Shown: positions 20,037 through 32,699 of the stretch, piece by piece
How positions within the stretch are numbered: the stretch's first letter is position 1
Layout of the letters: the number at the start of each line of letters is the position of its first letter
Assembly (NCBI GenBank): GCA_024637395.1
Contig: JAGXFG010000118.1
Span: 1-56,052 of the forward strand
Length of the DNA: 56,052 nucleotides
Source: Burkholderiaceae bacterium
GTDB taxonomy: Bacteria; Pseudomonadota; Gammaproteobacteria; Burkholderiales; Burkholderiaceae_E
Reading direction: 5' to 3'
Translations under genes and position numbers: made by a program
Notes under the pieces: model-generated
The model's database searches: none
The model's input: the letters and a program-made list of their open reading frames with translations, nothing else
Told to the model about the DNA's origin: nothing

Positions 20037-20783
20037 CTATTCCTCGCTGGCCTGGTCGACCTCGACGAACTCCTCGCCTTCGGTCTCGATCACCTCCTGG
20101 AGCGATGCCTGGCGACCTTCGAGGATCGCGTCGGCCGCCGCGCGGGCATAAAGACGAATGGCGCGGCCCGAGTCGTCGTTGCCCGGAATCACGTAGTCGA
20201 CCCCGTCAGGCGAGTGATTGGTATCGACCACGGCGACGATCGGGATTCCCAGCTTGCGCGCCTCGGTGGCCGCAATCTTGTGGAAACCGACGTCGATCAT
20301 GAAGATCGCGTCGGGCAACCCGCCCATGTTCTTGATCCCGCCGAGGCTCTTGTTGAGCTTGTCCATTTCGCGCTGGAAAACCAGCGATTCCTTCTTGGAC
20401 ATCCGCTCGGTGCCGTTGTCGGCCACGATCGCTTCCATGTCCAGCAGGCGCTTGATCGAGCCCTTGACGGTCTTGAAGTTGGTCAGCATGCCGCCGAGCC
20501 AGCGCTGGTCGACGTAAGGCATGCCGGCGCGCAGCGCCTCTTCGGCAATGACCTCCCGGGCCTGGCGCTTGGTACCGACGAAGAGCACCGTCCCGCGGTT
20601 GGCGGCAAGCTTGCCGATGAAATTCATCGCATCCTGGAAGCACGACAGCGTCTTCTCGAGATTGATGATGTGGATCTTGTTGCGATGGCCGTAGAGGTAG
20701 GGGGCCATCTTGGGGTTCCAGAAACGCGTCTGGTGGCCGAAATGGACACCCGCTTCCAGCATTTGCCGCATTGTTACGGACAT
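20037..20783 (-). CDS. rpsB: 30S ribosomal protein S2
   Basis: Small-subunit protein uS2. It has 248 residues beginning [20 protein letters not shown], with [22 protein letters not shown] and VDTNHSP blocks and an acidic C-terminal tail. The ATG at 20783 has AGGAG ten bases upstream; the frame stays open to 20999 but that part is the mRNA leader. It is the first gene of the long minus-strand block and is divergent from map. Confidence 0.98.
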   Translation of the reverse strand: MSVTMRQMLEAGVHFGHQTRFWNPKMAPYLYGHRNKIHIINLEKTLSCFQDAMNFIGKLAANRGTVLFVGTKRQAREVIAEEALRAGMPYVDQRWLGGMLTNFKTVKGSIKRLLDMEAIVADNGTERMSKKESLVFQREMDKLNKSLGGIKNMGGLPDAIFMIDVGFHKIAATEARKLGIPIVAVVDTNHSPDGVDYVIPGNDDSGRAIRLYARAAADAILEGRQASLQEVIETEGEEFVEVDQASEE

Positions 20784-20826
20784 TGTAGGTAAACTCCTGT
20801 CAGGGTTGGGACTGACGCACCACACT

Positions 20827-20849
20827 GCGCCGGAAAGACATCCCGGCGC
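20827..20849 (-). promoter_or_regulatory. Stem-loop in the rpsB 5' leader
   Basis: A perfect 7-bp stem GCGCCGG (20827-20833) / CCGGCGC (20843-20849) with a 9-base loop lies about 45 bases upstream of the rpsB start in its leader RNA. Ribosomal protein S2 operons in other proteobacteria have structured leaders used for feedback by S2, so this is a candidate autoregulatory element. No known consensus was matched; it rests on position and pairing only. Confidence 0.4.
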
Positions 20850-21031
20850 CAACCGCACAGCACCTGCACTACTCGGGACGAAGCACGCACCGGAACCAGC
20901 CGGCAAGATTCGCGCTCCTGACCTCAGGAACTGGCGGCACCCGTTGAGTACGGTGCGCGCTATTTCAACCGCCGCCGGATCGGAGAAACGGGCCACCAAA
21001 TGGAAAACCCCTACCCCCGGTACGCACGAGC

Positions 21032-21045
21032 GGTTAACCTATAAT
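21032..21045 (+). promoter_or_regulatory. Candidate map promoter: consensus -10 TATAAT preceded by palindrome GGTTAACC
   Basis: A perfect TATAAT occupies 21040-21045, six bases before the map ATG (21052). A perfect 8-bp palindrome GGTTAACC (21032-21039) abuts it. No good -35 is visible at 16-18 bp spacing. If this -10 is used, the transcript would begin at or next to the ATG. The same AT-rich patch, read on the minus strand, has a TTGATG (21063-21068) upstream and may also serve rpsB. Confidence 0.5.
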
Positions 21046-21051
21046 CTTACC

Positions 21052-21861
21052 ATGCCCATTACCATCAAGAAAGGCGACGAGATCGCCGCAATGCGCGTCG
21101 CCGGCCGGCTCGGGTCCGAAGTCCTCGACTTCATCACCCCCATGGTCGTCCCCGGGGTCACCACCGGCGAACTCGACCGCCTGTGCCACGACTACATGGT
21201 CGACGTCCAGGGCACGATTCCGGCGCCGTTGCACTACGCTCCCCCCGGTTATCCGCCCTACCCCAAATCGATCTGCACCTCGATCAACCAGCAGATCTGT
21301 CACGGCATTCCTGGCGATCGGGTGCTCAAGGACGGCGACATCGTCAATCTCGACATCACGGTGATCAAGGACGGGTTCCACGGCGACACCAGCCGGACCT
21401 TCCTGGTCGGGGAGGTCTCGATCGCTGCCCGTCACCTCACCGAGGTCACCTTCGAATGCATGTGGTTGGGCATCGACCAGGTTCGTCCCGGGGCTCGGGT
21501 CGGAGATATCGGCGCGGTTATCCAGCGCCATGCGCACGCCAACGGTTATTCGGTAGTGCACGAGTACTGCGGCCACGGCATCGGGCGCGAGTTCCACGAG
21601 GACCCGCAGATCATGCACTTCGGCACCGCGGGCACGGGAGTCAGCTTCGTACCCGGGATGATCTTCACCATCGAACCCATGATCAACGCCGGGCGCCGCC
21701 ACGTCCGGCAGCTGGGTGACGGTTGGACTATCGTCACGCGCGATCGCAGCCTCTCGGCCCAATGGGAACATACCGTGCTGGTCACCGAGACCGGCCATGA
21801 GGTGCTGACGGTCTCGGCCGGTTCGCGGCCCAGGCCATCGTCGCTGCCCGGCAACTCCTGA
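21052..21861 (+). CDS. map: Methionine aminopeptidase, type I
   Basis: Removes the N-terminal Met from new proteins. It has 269 residues. The metal-binding set is visible in IVNLDITVIKDGFHGDTSRTF (two Asp), YCGHGIGREFHEDP (His), MIFTIEPM (Glu) and SAQWEHTVLVT (Glu). The ATG at 21052 is the family start (MPITIKKGDEIAAMRVAG); open frame upstream to 20710 is not coding. There is no Shine-Dalgarno sequence, and a perfect -10 lies six bases upstream, so translation may be leaderless. The C-terminus carries about 15 extra residues rich in Arg, Pro and Ser. glnD follows after two bases. Confidence 0.96.
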   Translation: MPITIKKGDEIAAMRVAGRLGSEVLDFITPMVVPGVTTGELDRLCHDYMVDVQGTIPAPLHYAPPGYPPYPKSICTSINQQICHGIPGDRVLKDGDIVNLDITVIKDGFHGDTSRTFLVGEVSIAARHLTEVTFECMWLGIDQVRPGARVGDIGAVIQRHAHANGYSVVHEYCGHGIGREFHEDPQIMHFGTAGTGVSFVPGMIFTIEPMINAGRRHVRQLGDGWTIVTRDRSLSAQWEHTVLVTETGHEVLTVSAGSRPRPSSLPGNS

Positions 21862-21863
21862 AG

Positions 21864-24473
21864 GTGACCGCAGTGGGCACTGGTTCGACGCGGCCCCAGC
21901 CACCGGCAATCGAGTCCAGGCAGATCAGCGCCCTGCGCGACTCCTACCGCCAAGAGCGGGAGCGCCTGCTGGGCAGTCCGCGCACGGTGCCGGTTGCCCG
22001 CCTGATCGCGGCCCTGACGCGCAATGCCGACCGCACGCTCTGCGCCCTGTGGCGCGCGCAGCGGCTCCCGGCCGACGCGCTGCTGGTGGCGGTCGGGGGC
22101 TACGGCCGCCGCGACCTGTTCGCACAATCCGACGTCGATATCCTGATTGCCACCGCGACCGACCCGACCGGCGAGCTGGCCAGGCGGATCGAATCGTTCG
22201 TGGCTTCCTGCTGGGATATCGGGCTCGAGATAGCGCACAGCGTGCGCACTCTCGAGCAGTGTCTCAGCGAGGCGGAGGCCGACATCACGGTGCAGACCAG
22301 CCTGCTCGAGCGCCGGAGGCTGATCGGCAGCCCCAAGCTCTGGGCCGAGCTCGATCGCCGACTCTCGGAGGCCATGCGCCCGGCGGCATTCTTTACCGCC
22401 AAGCGCCTCGAACTGCGCCAGCGCCACGCCAAGTACGACGACACGCCCTACAGCCTGGAGCCGAATACCAAGGAAAGTCCCGGCGGGCTGCGCGACGTGC
22501 AGGTCATAGCCTGGACGGCGCGCGCCGCGGGACTGGGCACGACCTGGAGCGAACTGGCGGCCAACGGACTGATGACGGCGCGCGAAACCAGGCTGCTGCG
22601 CGACCGGGAGCGCACCCTGAAGGAGATCCGCCACGCCCTGCACCGCCTGGCTGGCCGGCGCGAGGATCGGCTGGTATTTGACCTGCAGACCACGGTGGCC
22701 CGCGAGCTCGGGTTTGTCGATGGCGACAGCCGGCGCGCGTCCGAGGAACTGATGCAGCGTTATTTCCTGGCGGCGAAGACGGTGACGCAGCTCAACACCA
22801 TCCTGATGCAGAACATCGCCGCCAAGCTCTTCGATGCGCCGGGAGCCGAACCAGAGCCGATCGACGATGAGTTCCGCAATCGCGGCGGGCTGCTCGAAGC
22901 CATCGATCCCGGAATCTTCGAACGCGATCCGCCGGCGATCCTGCGGGCATTCCTGACCATGCAGCGCCACTCCGATCTTTCCGGGATGGCCACTGAAACC
23001 CTGAGGGCCATGTGGCTCGCACGTGACCGCATCAACCCCGGTGGGCGCGCCAATGCGCAGAGCCGGGAGTTGTTCATGGAGATCCTGAAGCAGCCGCGCG
23101 GCATCACCCACGAACTGCGCCGGATGAACAAGTGGTCGATCCTGAGCCGCTGCATCGCCCCGTTCCGGCGCATTGTCGGGCGGATGCAGCACGATCTGTT
23201 TCACGTCTACACGGTCGACACCCACATCCTGATGGTGGTGCGCAACCTGCGCCGCTTCGCCATTGCCGAACATGCCCACGAGTATCCGTTCTGCAGCCAG
23301 CTGATGGCCCAGGTCGACAAGCATTGGGTGCTCTACCTGGGGGCTCTGTTCCACGACCTCGCCAAGGGTCGCGGTGGCGACCACTCGAAGCTGGGCATGG
23401 TCGACGCGCGGCATTTCTGCCGCGCCCATGAGATCGCCGAAGAAGATGCCGCGCTGATCGCCTTCCTGGTCGAACACCACCTGACGATGTCGGCAATCGC
23501 CCAGAAGCGCGATCTTGGGGACCCCGACGTGATCGCGGGATTTGCCCGCATCGTGGGCACCGTGGAGTGGCTCAACGCGCTCTATCTGCTCACCGTGGCC
23601 GACATTCGCGCCACGGGGCCGAAGGTCTGGAACTCCTGGAAGGGTCGCCTGCTCGAAGACCTCTATCACGCCACCCGCCGTGTGCTCGACGGCGAGAGCG
23701 ACATTCCTCCGGCCGACCGCCTCGACGCGCGGCGCCGCGAAACGGTGCGGGCGCTCAACCTCGGGGCGATCGCGCCGGCGCTCTACGAGCAGCTGTGGTC
23801 CAGGCTCGACATCGCCTACTTCATGCGCAACGACGCCCGTGACGTCGCCTGGCATACCCGCATGCTCTACCGCTACCCCGATACCCCCACCCCGATAGTG
23901 CGCGCCCGACTGGCGCCCGGCGGCGACGGTTTCCAGGTGGTGGTCTACATGCCCGACCAGAAGGATTTGTTTGCCCGGGTCTGCGGCTACTTCGACCGCA
24001 AGAACCTCTCGGTCATGGATGCCCGCATCCATACCACCGCGCACGGTTACGCGCTCGACAGCTTCCTGATCGTCGATCCCAACGGCGAGCGGCGCTACCG
24101 CGACATACTCTCGCTGGTCGAGGCCGAACTCACCGAATGCATCCAGCAGCAGGCGCCGCTGGCCGCGCCGGTGCAGGGCCGCATTTCGCGACGCTCACGC
24201 TACTTCCCGATCGTCCCGCAAGTGGACCTCCGGCCCGATGAGCAAGGCAAGCATTACCTCTTGTCGATCGTCGCTGGCGACCGCACCGGACTGCTCTACC
24301 GGATCGCCCGGGTCCTCGGCCTGCACGACGTCAACCTCTACACCGCGCGGGTGGCGACGCTCGGCGAACGCGCCGAGGACGTGTTCCTCGTTGACGGCGC
24401 CTCGCTCAGTGATCCGCGCGCCCAGTTGCGGCTCGAAACCGACTTGCTCGCGGCGCTCGAAACCGGCCACTAA
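21864..24473 (+). CDS. glnD: Bifunctional [protein-PII] uridylyltransferase / uridylyl-removing enzyme
   Basis: Primary glutamine sensor. It uridylylates PII under nitrogen limitation and deuridylylates it under nitrogen excess. 869 residues: nucleotidyltransferase domain with GGYGRRDLFAQSDVD (78-92); a PII-uridylyltransferase-associated region; HD domain with GALFHDLAKGRGGDHS (about 493-508); and two ACT domains (about 689-765 and 797-869) that bind glutamine. The start is GTG at 21864, with a second in-frame GTG at 21873 better spaced from the AAGG at 21861-21864. The true start may be the latter. It is coupled behind map and ends convergent with the methylthioinosine phosphorylase gene. 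Confidence 0.96.
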   Translation: MTAVGTGSTRPQPPAIESRQISALRDSYRQERERLLGSPRTVPVARLIAALTRNADRTLCALWRAQRLPADALLVAVGGYGRRDLFAQSDVDILIATATDPTGELARRIESFVASCWDIGLEIAHSVRTLEQCLSEAEADITVQTSLLERRRLIGSPKLWAELDRRLSEAMRPAAFFTAKRLELRQRHAKYDDTPYSLEPNTKESPGGLRDVQVIAWTARAAGLGTTWSELAANGLMTARETRLLRDRERTLKEIRHALHRLAGRREDRLVFDLQTTVARELGFVDGDSRRASEELMQRYFLAAKTVTQLNTILMQNIAAKLFDAPGAEPEPIDDEFRNRGGLLEAIDPGIFERDPPAILRAFLTMQRHSDLSGMATETLRAMWLARDRINPGGRANAQSRELFMEILKQPRGITHELRRMNKWSILSRCIAPFRRIVGRMQHDLFHVYTVDTHILMVVRNLRRFAIAEHAHEYPFCSQLMAQVDKHWVLYLGALFHDLAKGRGGDHSKLGMVDARHFCRAHEIAEEDAALIAFLVEHHLTMSAIAQKRDLGDPDVIAGFARIVGTVEWLNALYLLTVADIRATGPKVWNSWKGRLLEDLYHATRRVLDGESDIPPADRLDARRRETVRALNLGAIAPALYEQLWSRLDIAYFMRNDARDVAWHTRMLYRYPDTPTPIVRARLAPGGDGFQVVVYMPDQKDLFARVCGYFDRKNLSVMDARIHTTAHGYALDSFLIVDPNGERRYRDILSLVEAELTECIQQQAPLAAPVQGRISRRSRYFPIVPQVDLRPDEQGKHYLLSIVAGDRTGLLYRIARVLGLHDVNLYTARVATLGERAEDVFLVDGASLSDPRAQLRLETDLLAALETGH

Positions 24474-24502
24474 GCGGCACCCGCGCAGCACCCATCCGGG
24501 TA

Positions 24503-24526
24503 AAGCGCTCTTCGAGTCCAGCGCTT
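24503..24526. other. Inverted repeat between convergent glnD and phosphorylase genes
   Basis: AAGCGCT (24503-24509) and AGCGCTT (24520-24526) form a 7-bp stem with a 10-base loop that includes part of the minus-strand stop codon. There is no T-run on either side, so it is at best a weak two-way termination or RNA 3'-end stability element. Confidence 0.35.
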
Positions 24527-25256
24527 AGCGCAGGGCGCGCAGGACACCTCTCACCCGGCCAATCGCGCTTTCGAGCACGACCTGGATGTCGGCGAGCGAG
24601 ATCTGCCGGGCGCTATCACCGATTCCAGCCGCCGGGTTCGAGACCACTGCCAGGGTGGCGTACGCGATCCCCAGTTCCCGTGCCAGCGCGGCCTCCGGCA
24701 TCGCGGTCATTCCGACCACGTCGCAGCCGTCACCGGCCAGGCGCCGAATCTCGCCGGCGGTCTCGAGCCGGGGTCCCTGGGTACAGCCGTAGGTGCCGCC
24801 GACCAGCAATGTCTCGCCGATGCTCTGGGCCGCGGCGACCAGCCGATCACGCAAGGCGCCGTCGTAGGGCTCGGTGAAATCGATGTGGGTGACCGGCTTA
24901 TCCGGCCCCTCGAAGAAGGTACAGTGCCGGCGGTAGGTGTAATCGACGATCTGGTCGGGCAACAGCAACGTCCCCGCGGCCAGATCGGGACGGATCCCGC
25001 CAACGGTTGCCACCGAAACTGCGGCGGTCACTCCGGCTTCATCCAGGGCCCAGAGATTTGCCCGGTAGTTGATCTCGTGGGGGGCGATCGTATGGCCGTA
25101 GCCGTGCCGGGCCAAAAAGACGATCTCCTGCCCATCGATGCGCCCGAAACTAAGCGGACACGACGGATCGCCATAAGGAGTTCGCACCACCTGCCGGCGA
25201 CGGTCGACCATCTCGTCGAACATCGCCATACCGCTGCCACCAATTATTGCCAGCAT
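24525..25256 (-). CDS. S-methyl-5'-thioinosine phosphorylase (MTAP/PNP family)
   Basis: Trimeric purine phosphorylase of the MTAP/PNP family. It salvages the methylthio-nucleoside by-product of polyamine or homoserine-lactone synthesis. It has 243 residues: IIGGSG (4-9, phosphate loop), FLARHGYGHTIAPHEINYRAN, and CTQGPRLETAGEIRRL with GMTAMPEA (158-189). Asn207 in VVSNPAAG stands where 6-aminopurine-specific MTAPs usually have Asp. This favours a 6-oxopurine substrate, so methylthioinosine is inferred over methylthioadenosine. It follows ligA by five bases and ends the smc-zipA-ligA transcript. Confidence 0.85.
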   Translation of the reverse strand: MLAIIGGSGMAMFDEMVDRRRQVVRTPYGDPSCPLSFGRIDGQEIVFLARHGYGHTIAPHEINYRANLWALDEAGVTAAVSVATVGGIRPDLAAGTLLLPDQIVDYTYRRHCTFFEGPDKPVTHIDFTEPYDGALRDRLVAAAQSIGETLLVGGTYGCTQGPRLETAGEIRRLAGDGCDVVGMTAMPEAALARELGIAYATLAVVSNPAAGIGDSARQISLADIQVVLESAIGRVRGVLRALR

Positions 25257-25261
25257 CGCCG

Positions 25262-28447
<3,186 letters not shown>

Positions 28448-28451
<4 letters not shown>

Positions 28452-31400
28452 GCCGCGACCTCGGCCAGGTTTGCCGCCGAATCGAGGTCGACCGCAACGA
28501 TGCGCGATACGCCACGCTCCTGCATCGTCACTCCAATCAGTTGCTGGGCAAGTTCCATCGCCATCTTGTTGTGGGTAATAAAAAGGAACTGGGTCTCGCC
28601 CGCCATGGCGCGCACCATGTCACAGTAGCGCTGAGTGTTGGCTTCGTCCAGCGGTGCGTCGACCTCGTCGAGCAGGCAGAATGGCGCCGGATTGAGCTGG
28701 AACAGCGCGAACACCAGCGCGATCGCCGTCAGCGCCTTTTCGCCGCCCGAGAGGACGTGGATCGAAGTGTTGCGCTTGCCCGGAGGCTGCGCCATGACCT
28801 GGATGCCGGCGTCCAGGATCTCCTCGCCGGTCATCACCAGCCGGGCCTCGCCACCGCCAAAGAGTTGCGGGAAGAGCACGCCGAAATGGGAATTGACCGC
28901 ATCGTAGGTGCTCTGGAGCAGCGAGCGGGTCTCGCGATCGATACGTCGAATCGCGTCTTCTAGAGTGTTCATGGCCTCGCGCAGATCGGCCGACTGCGCC
29001 GCCAGGAAAGACTCGCGCTCCTGGGCCTGCGTCAGTTCATCGAGCGCCGCAAGGTTGACCGCGCCGAACCCGGCAATCTCGGCGGTGAGCCGATTTACCT
29101 CCCCCTGCAGCCACGACGGACGAGGCGACTGGGGGAATGCCGCGCGCAGCTCGAGCTCGGCGTCGGCATCGACCGAAGCCTCCAGGAGCTGTTCCTGGTA
29201 CTGCTCACGATTGAGGCGCGCGGCCTGTTCGCGCAGCCCCAGGTCAACCGAGCGCTGTCGCAGCGGCTCCTGTTCTTGCACAAGTCCAAGCCGCCGCTCC
29301 TCGGCCTCGCGCAATTCCACCGTCAAGCCATCGCTGGCCTCACGGGCAGCGGCCAGCGCGCGTTCGGTGTCGAGGCGCGCGGTCAGCGCTGCCTCGAGCG
29401 CCTGCTCCGCGGGCTGCGCCGAGAGCGCGGCGAGCTGAGCCTCGAGTGCCTGGAGTTGCCCGGATGCTTCATCCCGGCGCCGGTTGGCTTCCTCGATAGC
29501 GGCGCCGTGGCGGGTGATCGCGCCGCCGATCGAACGCACCGCAAACGAGGCCTCCTGGCTCTCGTTCTCGGCGGCACGCAGTTCCTCGCGGCGCCGCGCC
29601 AGTTCCTGTTCGGCGGCTTCGACCCGCTCGCGGGTTTCCTCCGCATGCTGCTGGCGGCCGCCGAATTCGCCGTCGAATTCGTCAAATCGCTGAGCCAGCT
29701 GGTCGGCGCTCGCCATCAGCCCGGCAATCGACTGTTCGGTCTCGCCCTGTTCGAGATCAACCCGGGCCCGCTCGCTGCGCGAGCGCTCATCTTCCTGCTC
29801 GAGACGCTGATACTCGAGACGCAGTGTCGCGGCGCCACGCACCGCCGCCGCATGAGCCTCGCGGGCACTGCTTTGGGCAGCCATTCGCTGGGCCGCGAGC
29901 GCCTCGACCCGCCCGGCCTGGCTGCGCGCCAGTTCGGCCAGGGTGCGCTGCTCCAGGGCCTCGCGCTCGAGCACTTCGAGCTCGTGGCGCCGGGCCAGCA
30001 CCCCCTCCTGATCGGAGTCGGGGGCATAGTATTGCAGCGAATCGCCGCCGATCAGGTCGCCTTCCCTGGTGACCAGGCGGGCGTTGGTAGCCAGATGCCC
30101 GCGCTGGGCAAGAGCAGCCTCGACATTCTCCGCGACGAATACCTGGTCGAGCCAGCCATCGACCAACTGGCGAACGGCGGGATCGTCGGTCTTGACCAGC
30201 GTCGCCAGCGCCGTGAACCCTTCCGGGGCTTGGCGCCCGGCGGCGGCGGCGCTGGGCGAGAAGAATGTCACCTTGGTGGGCGGGCGATCGCCGGCAAACC
30301 CGCCGCCATGCTCCAAGCGGCTCAGCTCGAGCGCGTTGATGCGCTCGCGCAGCACGGCCTCGACGGCGTTCTCCCAGCCTTCGACGATCACGATGCGCTG
30401 CCAGAGCCGGCGCAGCTTATCCAGCCCGTGACGGGCGAACCAAGGGCCGCCGCGCGCGTGGCTCTCGGCCTGCTCCTGCACCTGGCGCAGCGCCGCGTGC
30501 CGGGCCTGGACCTGAGCCAACCGGCCCTCGGCGTCGCGCAGCTCCTGCTGCGCCGGACTGCGCCCGGCGTCAGCCTGCTCCCAGAGGGACTGGGCCTCGC
30601 CCAGTTGCTCGTGGGCGTCGTGCTCGACCTGCTGCGCTTGCACAAGCGCCGCCCGCACCCGTTCGAGTTCGACCGGATCACCGCGCACCAGTTGCTCGGC
30701 CTCGATGCGCAGCCGTTGCTGGCGCTGGCGGATGCTATCGATGCTGGCCTCGGCGGCGTGCCGCCGCGCAGCGCACAGATCCAGTTCACGGCGCACCTCG
30801 GCAACAGCTGCCCGCGCCTCATCGTGACCCTGGCGCGCGACCCGCAGCGCTTCCACGCACTGCGGCAGTTCGCCGGCCAGGGTTGCCACCCGCTGGCCAC
30901 ATTGATCTTGCAGGAGTTGCGCTTCCCCCAGCTGAGCCTGCGCCTCGGCGCGCTCGCGCGTCCCGCCCTCGGCCTGCACCTGCGCCGCCTCGATCTGGCG
31001 GCCAAGCGCGGCAATCCGTTCCCGCAACTGCCCCGAAGTCTGCGAGACCAGCCGGATCTCGCCCTCGATCCTGCCGACTTCGGTATTGGCTTCGTAATAG
31101 CGACCCTGCGCCGCATGGACGGCATCGGTGCCCTCGTGGTGACGGACCCGGATGAGCTCGATTTCGCTCTCGAGCTGCCGCTGTGCCGCCACCTGGCCTT
31201 CAAGTGCGGTGGCCGCCTCGGCGACCATTCGGGCAACGCGTTCGTGCTCGAGCCCGGCGTCGTCGCGCCGCACCAGCCAGAGCATGCGCTGTTTGCGCTC
31301 GCGCTCCTCTTCGGCCTCGCGGTAACGCCGCGCCACTTCGGCCTGGCGCTGCAGGCGCTCGATCTGGCCGGTCAGTTCGCGCTCGATGTCGTCGACGCGG

Positions 31401-31975
31401 ACCAGGTTCTCGCGGGTATCTGCCAGCCGCGCCGCCGACTCGCGCCGCCGCTCCTTGTACTTCGATACTCCGGCCGCCTCTTCGAGGAAGATCCGCAATT
31501 CTTCGGGGCGGGCTTCAATGATCCGCGAGATCATCCCCTGGCCGATGATCGCGTAGGCGCGGGGACCAAGTCCGGTGCCGAGGAACATGTCGTGCACGTC
31601 GCGCCGGCGGACCGGCTGGTGGTTGATCTGGTAGCTCGACTGCCCGTCGCGGGTCAGCACCCGGCGCACCGAGATCTCGCCGTAAGCGGCCCAGCTGCCG
31701 CCGATCCGTCCGGACGAGTTGTCGAATACCAGTTCAACCGATGCCCGCGACGCCGGCCGCCGGTCGGACGCGCCGCTGAAAATCACGTCCTGCATCGACT
31801 CGCCGCGCAGTTCCGAGGCCTTGGACTCGCCCAGCACCCAGCGCACGGCGTCGATGATGTTCGACTTGCCGCAGCCGTTCGGCCCCACGACGCCCACCAG
31901 TTGACCCGGGACATCGAATGATGTCGGATCGACGAAGGACTTGAAGCCGGCGATCTTGATCTGTTTCAGTCGCAC
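28448..31975 (-). CDS. smc: Chromosome segregation protein SMC
   Basis: Condensin ATPase that loops and separates chromosomes. It has 1175 residues from a GTG at 31975, the normal SMC length; AGGG about nine bases upstream supports this start over the open frame to 32176. The N-terminal head has Walker A GPNGCGKSN (31-39) and the QGMISRIIEARPEE loop. Two long coiled coils rich in Glu/Arg/Ala/Gln flank a hinge (about 500-650, with SLQYYAPDSDQEG). The C-terminal head has signature LSGGEKALTAIAL (about 1075) and Walker B CLLDEVDAPLDE (about 1097). scpA and scpB are not in this window. Confidence 0.96.
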
Positions 31976-32107
31976 CGTAGTCGCCCTGAGCCATGGCCGA
32001 CCGGCCCGCCACGGCGTGGAAATGTGGATCCCGCCAGCGTGCCGCGGGACCAGGCCATCTTCCCCGCAAATGCAAAGAGCCGCACGAGCGGCCCCAGAGT
32101 CGACCCG

Positions 32108-32113
32108 TATAAT
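32108..32113. promoter_or_regulatory. Consensus TATAAT in the smc/queF divergent region
   Basis: The 248-base gap between smc and queF contains one perfect TATAAT (plus strand). Read on the minus strand the overlapping TATTAT has a CTGATG 16 bp upstream, a weak but plausible smc promoter. No -35 is evident for queF on the plus strand. A CGCCAC-CGGGGCC-GTGGCG hairpin (32171-32189) followed by AATTTATTGTT lies in the queF leader. Nothing resembling a preQ1 riboswitch was seen. The rest of the gap shows nothing notable. Confidence 0.4.
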
Positions 32114-32223
32114 AGCATTCGAGTCCAGACCATCAGGGTCCGCCGCCACCGCCACCCGCGCGCCACTGCGCGCCACCGGGGCCGTGGCGAATTTATTGTT
32201 CCCATCTGCCGAATCAGTCGACC

Positions 32224-32643
32224 ATGACCAGCCAGCCCAGCAAGATCATCGAGACCTTCCCGAACCCGAGTCCTGGGCGCGATTACTTCGTCCAAATCGA
32301 GGTTCCCGAATTCACCTGCCTGTGCCCGCTCACCGGCCAGCCCGACTTCGCCACCTTCCTGATCAGCTACGTTCCGGAGCAGCGCAACGTCGAACTGAAG
32401 GCTCTCAAACTATACATGTGGTCGTATCGAAATGAAGGAGTTTTTCACGAGGCGGTTACCAATCAGGTGGTCGACGACCTGATCGCGGCCCTTGATCCAC
32501 GCTTCCTGCGGGTCACGGCCAAGTGGTACGTGCGCGGCGGAATCTTCACCACCGTGGTGGCCGAACATCGTCAGGCCGGCTGGCAACCGGCGCCCGCCGT
32601 CGATGTCCCGCCGCAGGTTTCGCAAACCAGCACCAGAGGCTGA
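32224..32643 (+). CDS. queF: NADPH-dependent 7-cyano-7-deazaguanine reductase (QueF, unimodular type)
   Basis: Reduces preQ0 to preQ1 in queuosine tRNA modification. The 139-residue length and single T-fold domain mark the short (YkvM) type. The catalytic Cys34 and Asp41 lie in [10 protein letters not shown] (33-42). [16 protein letters not shown] (61-76) holds the substrate-binding and NADPH motif. The C-terminus has a short, probably disordered Gln/Pro/Ser tail. The ribosome-binding site is weak. It stands alone, divergent from smc; other queuosine genes are not in this window. Confidence 0.95.
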   Translation: MTSQPSKIIETFPNPSPGRDYFVQIEVPEFTCLCPLTGQPDFATFLISYVPEQRNVELKALKLYMWSYRNEGVFHEAVTNQVVDDLIAALDPRFLRVTAKWYVRGGIFTTVVAEHRQAGWQPAPAVDVPPQVSQTSTRG

Positions 32644-32656
32644 AAAAGCCCGTTCG

Positions 32657-32683
32657 CTGACAAATTATATTATACTATTCAGT
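32657..32683 (+). promoter_or_regulatory. AT-rich promoter-like stretch upstream of dapC
   Basis: A block of almost pure A/T (about 32662-32679, with overlapping TATATT and TATACT hexamers) stands out sharply from the surrounding GC-rich sequence. It ends about 20 bases before the dapC start. CTGACA at 32657-32662 resembles a -35, but its spacing to TATACT is only 8 bp, so the exact promoter is unresolved. It is likely the start of the dapC-dapD-pilU-dapE-prmB-yheS transcript. Confidence 0.5.
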
Positions 32684-32699
32684 AGGTTGCGAAGATATC

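Noticed and set aside
21546-24044. Antisense open frame of 832 codons over glnD
   Set aside because: High GC makes long antisense frames common; glnD has full domain motifs in its own frame, and this translation is a low-complexity Arg/Gly/Asp/His mix with no family match.
29276-31921. Antisense open frame of 881 codons over smc
   Set aside because: It is the mirror of the Smc coiled coil. It has no start-site support and no recognisable domain.
32114-32223. Possible preQ1 riboswitch ahead of queF
   Set aside because: No short GC hairpin followed by the A-rich tail and pseudoknot partner of preQ1 aptamers; only a simple hairpin is visible.
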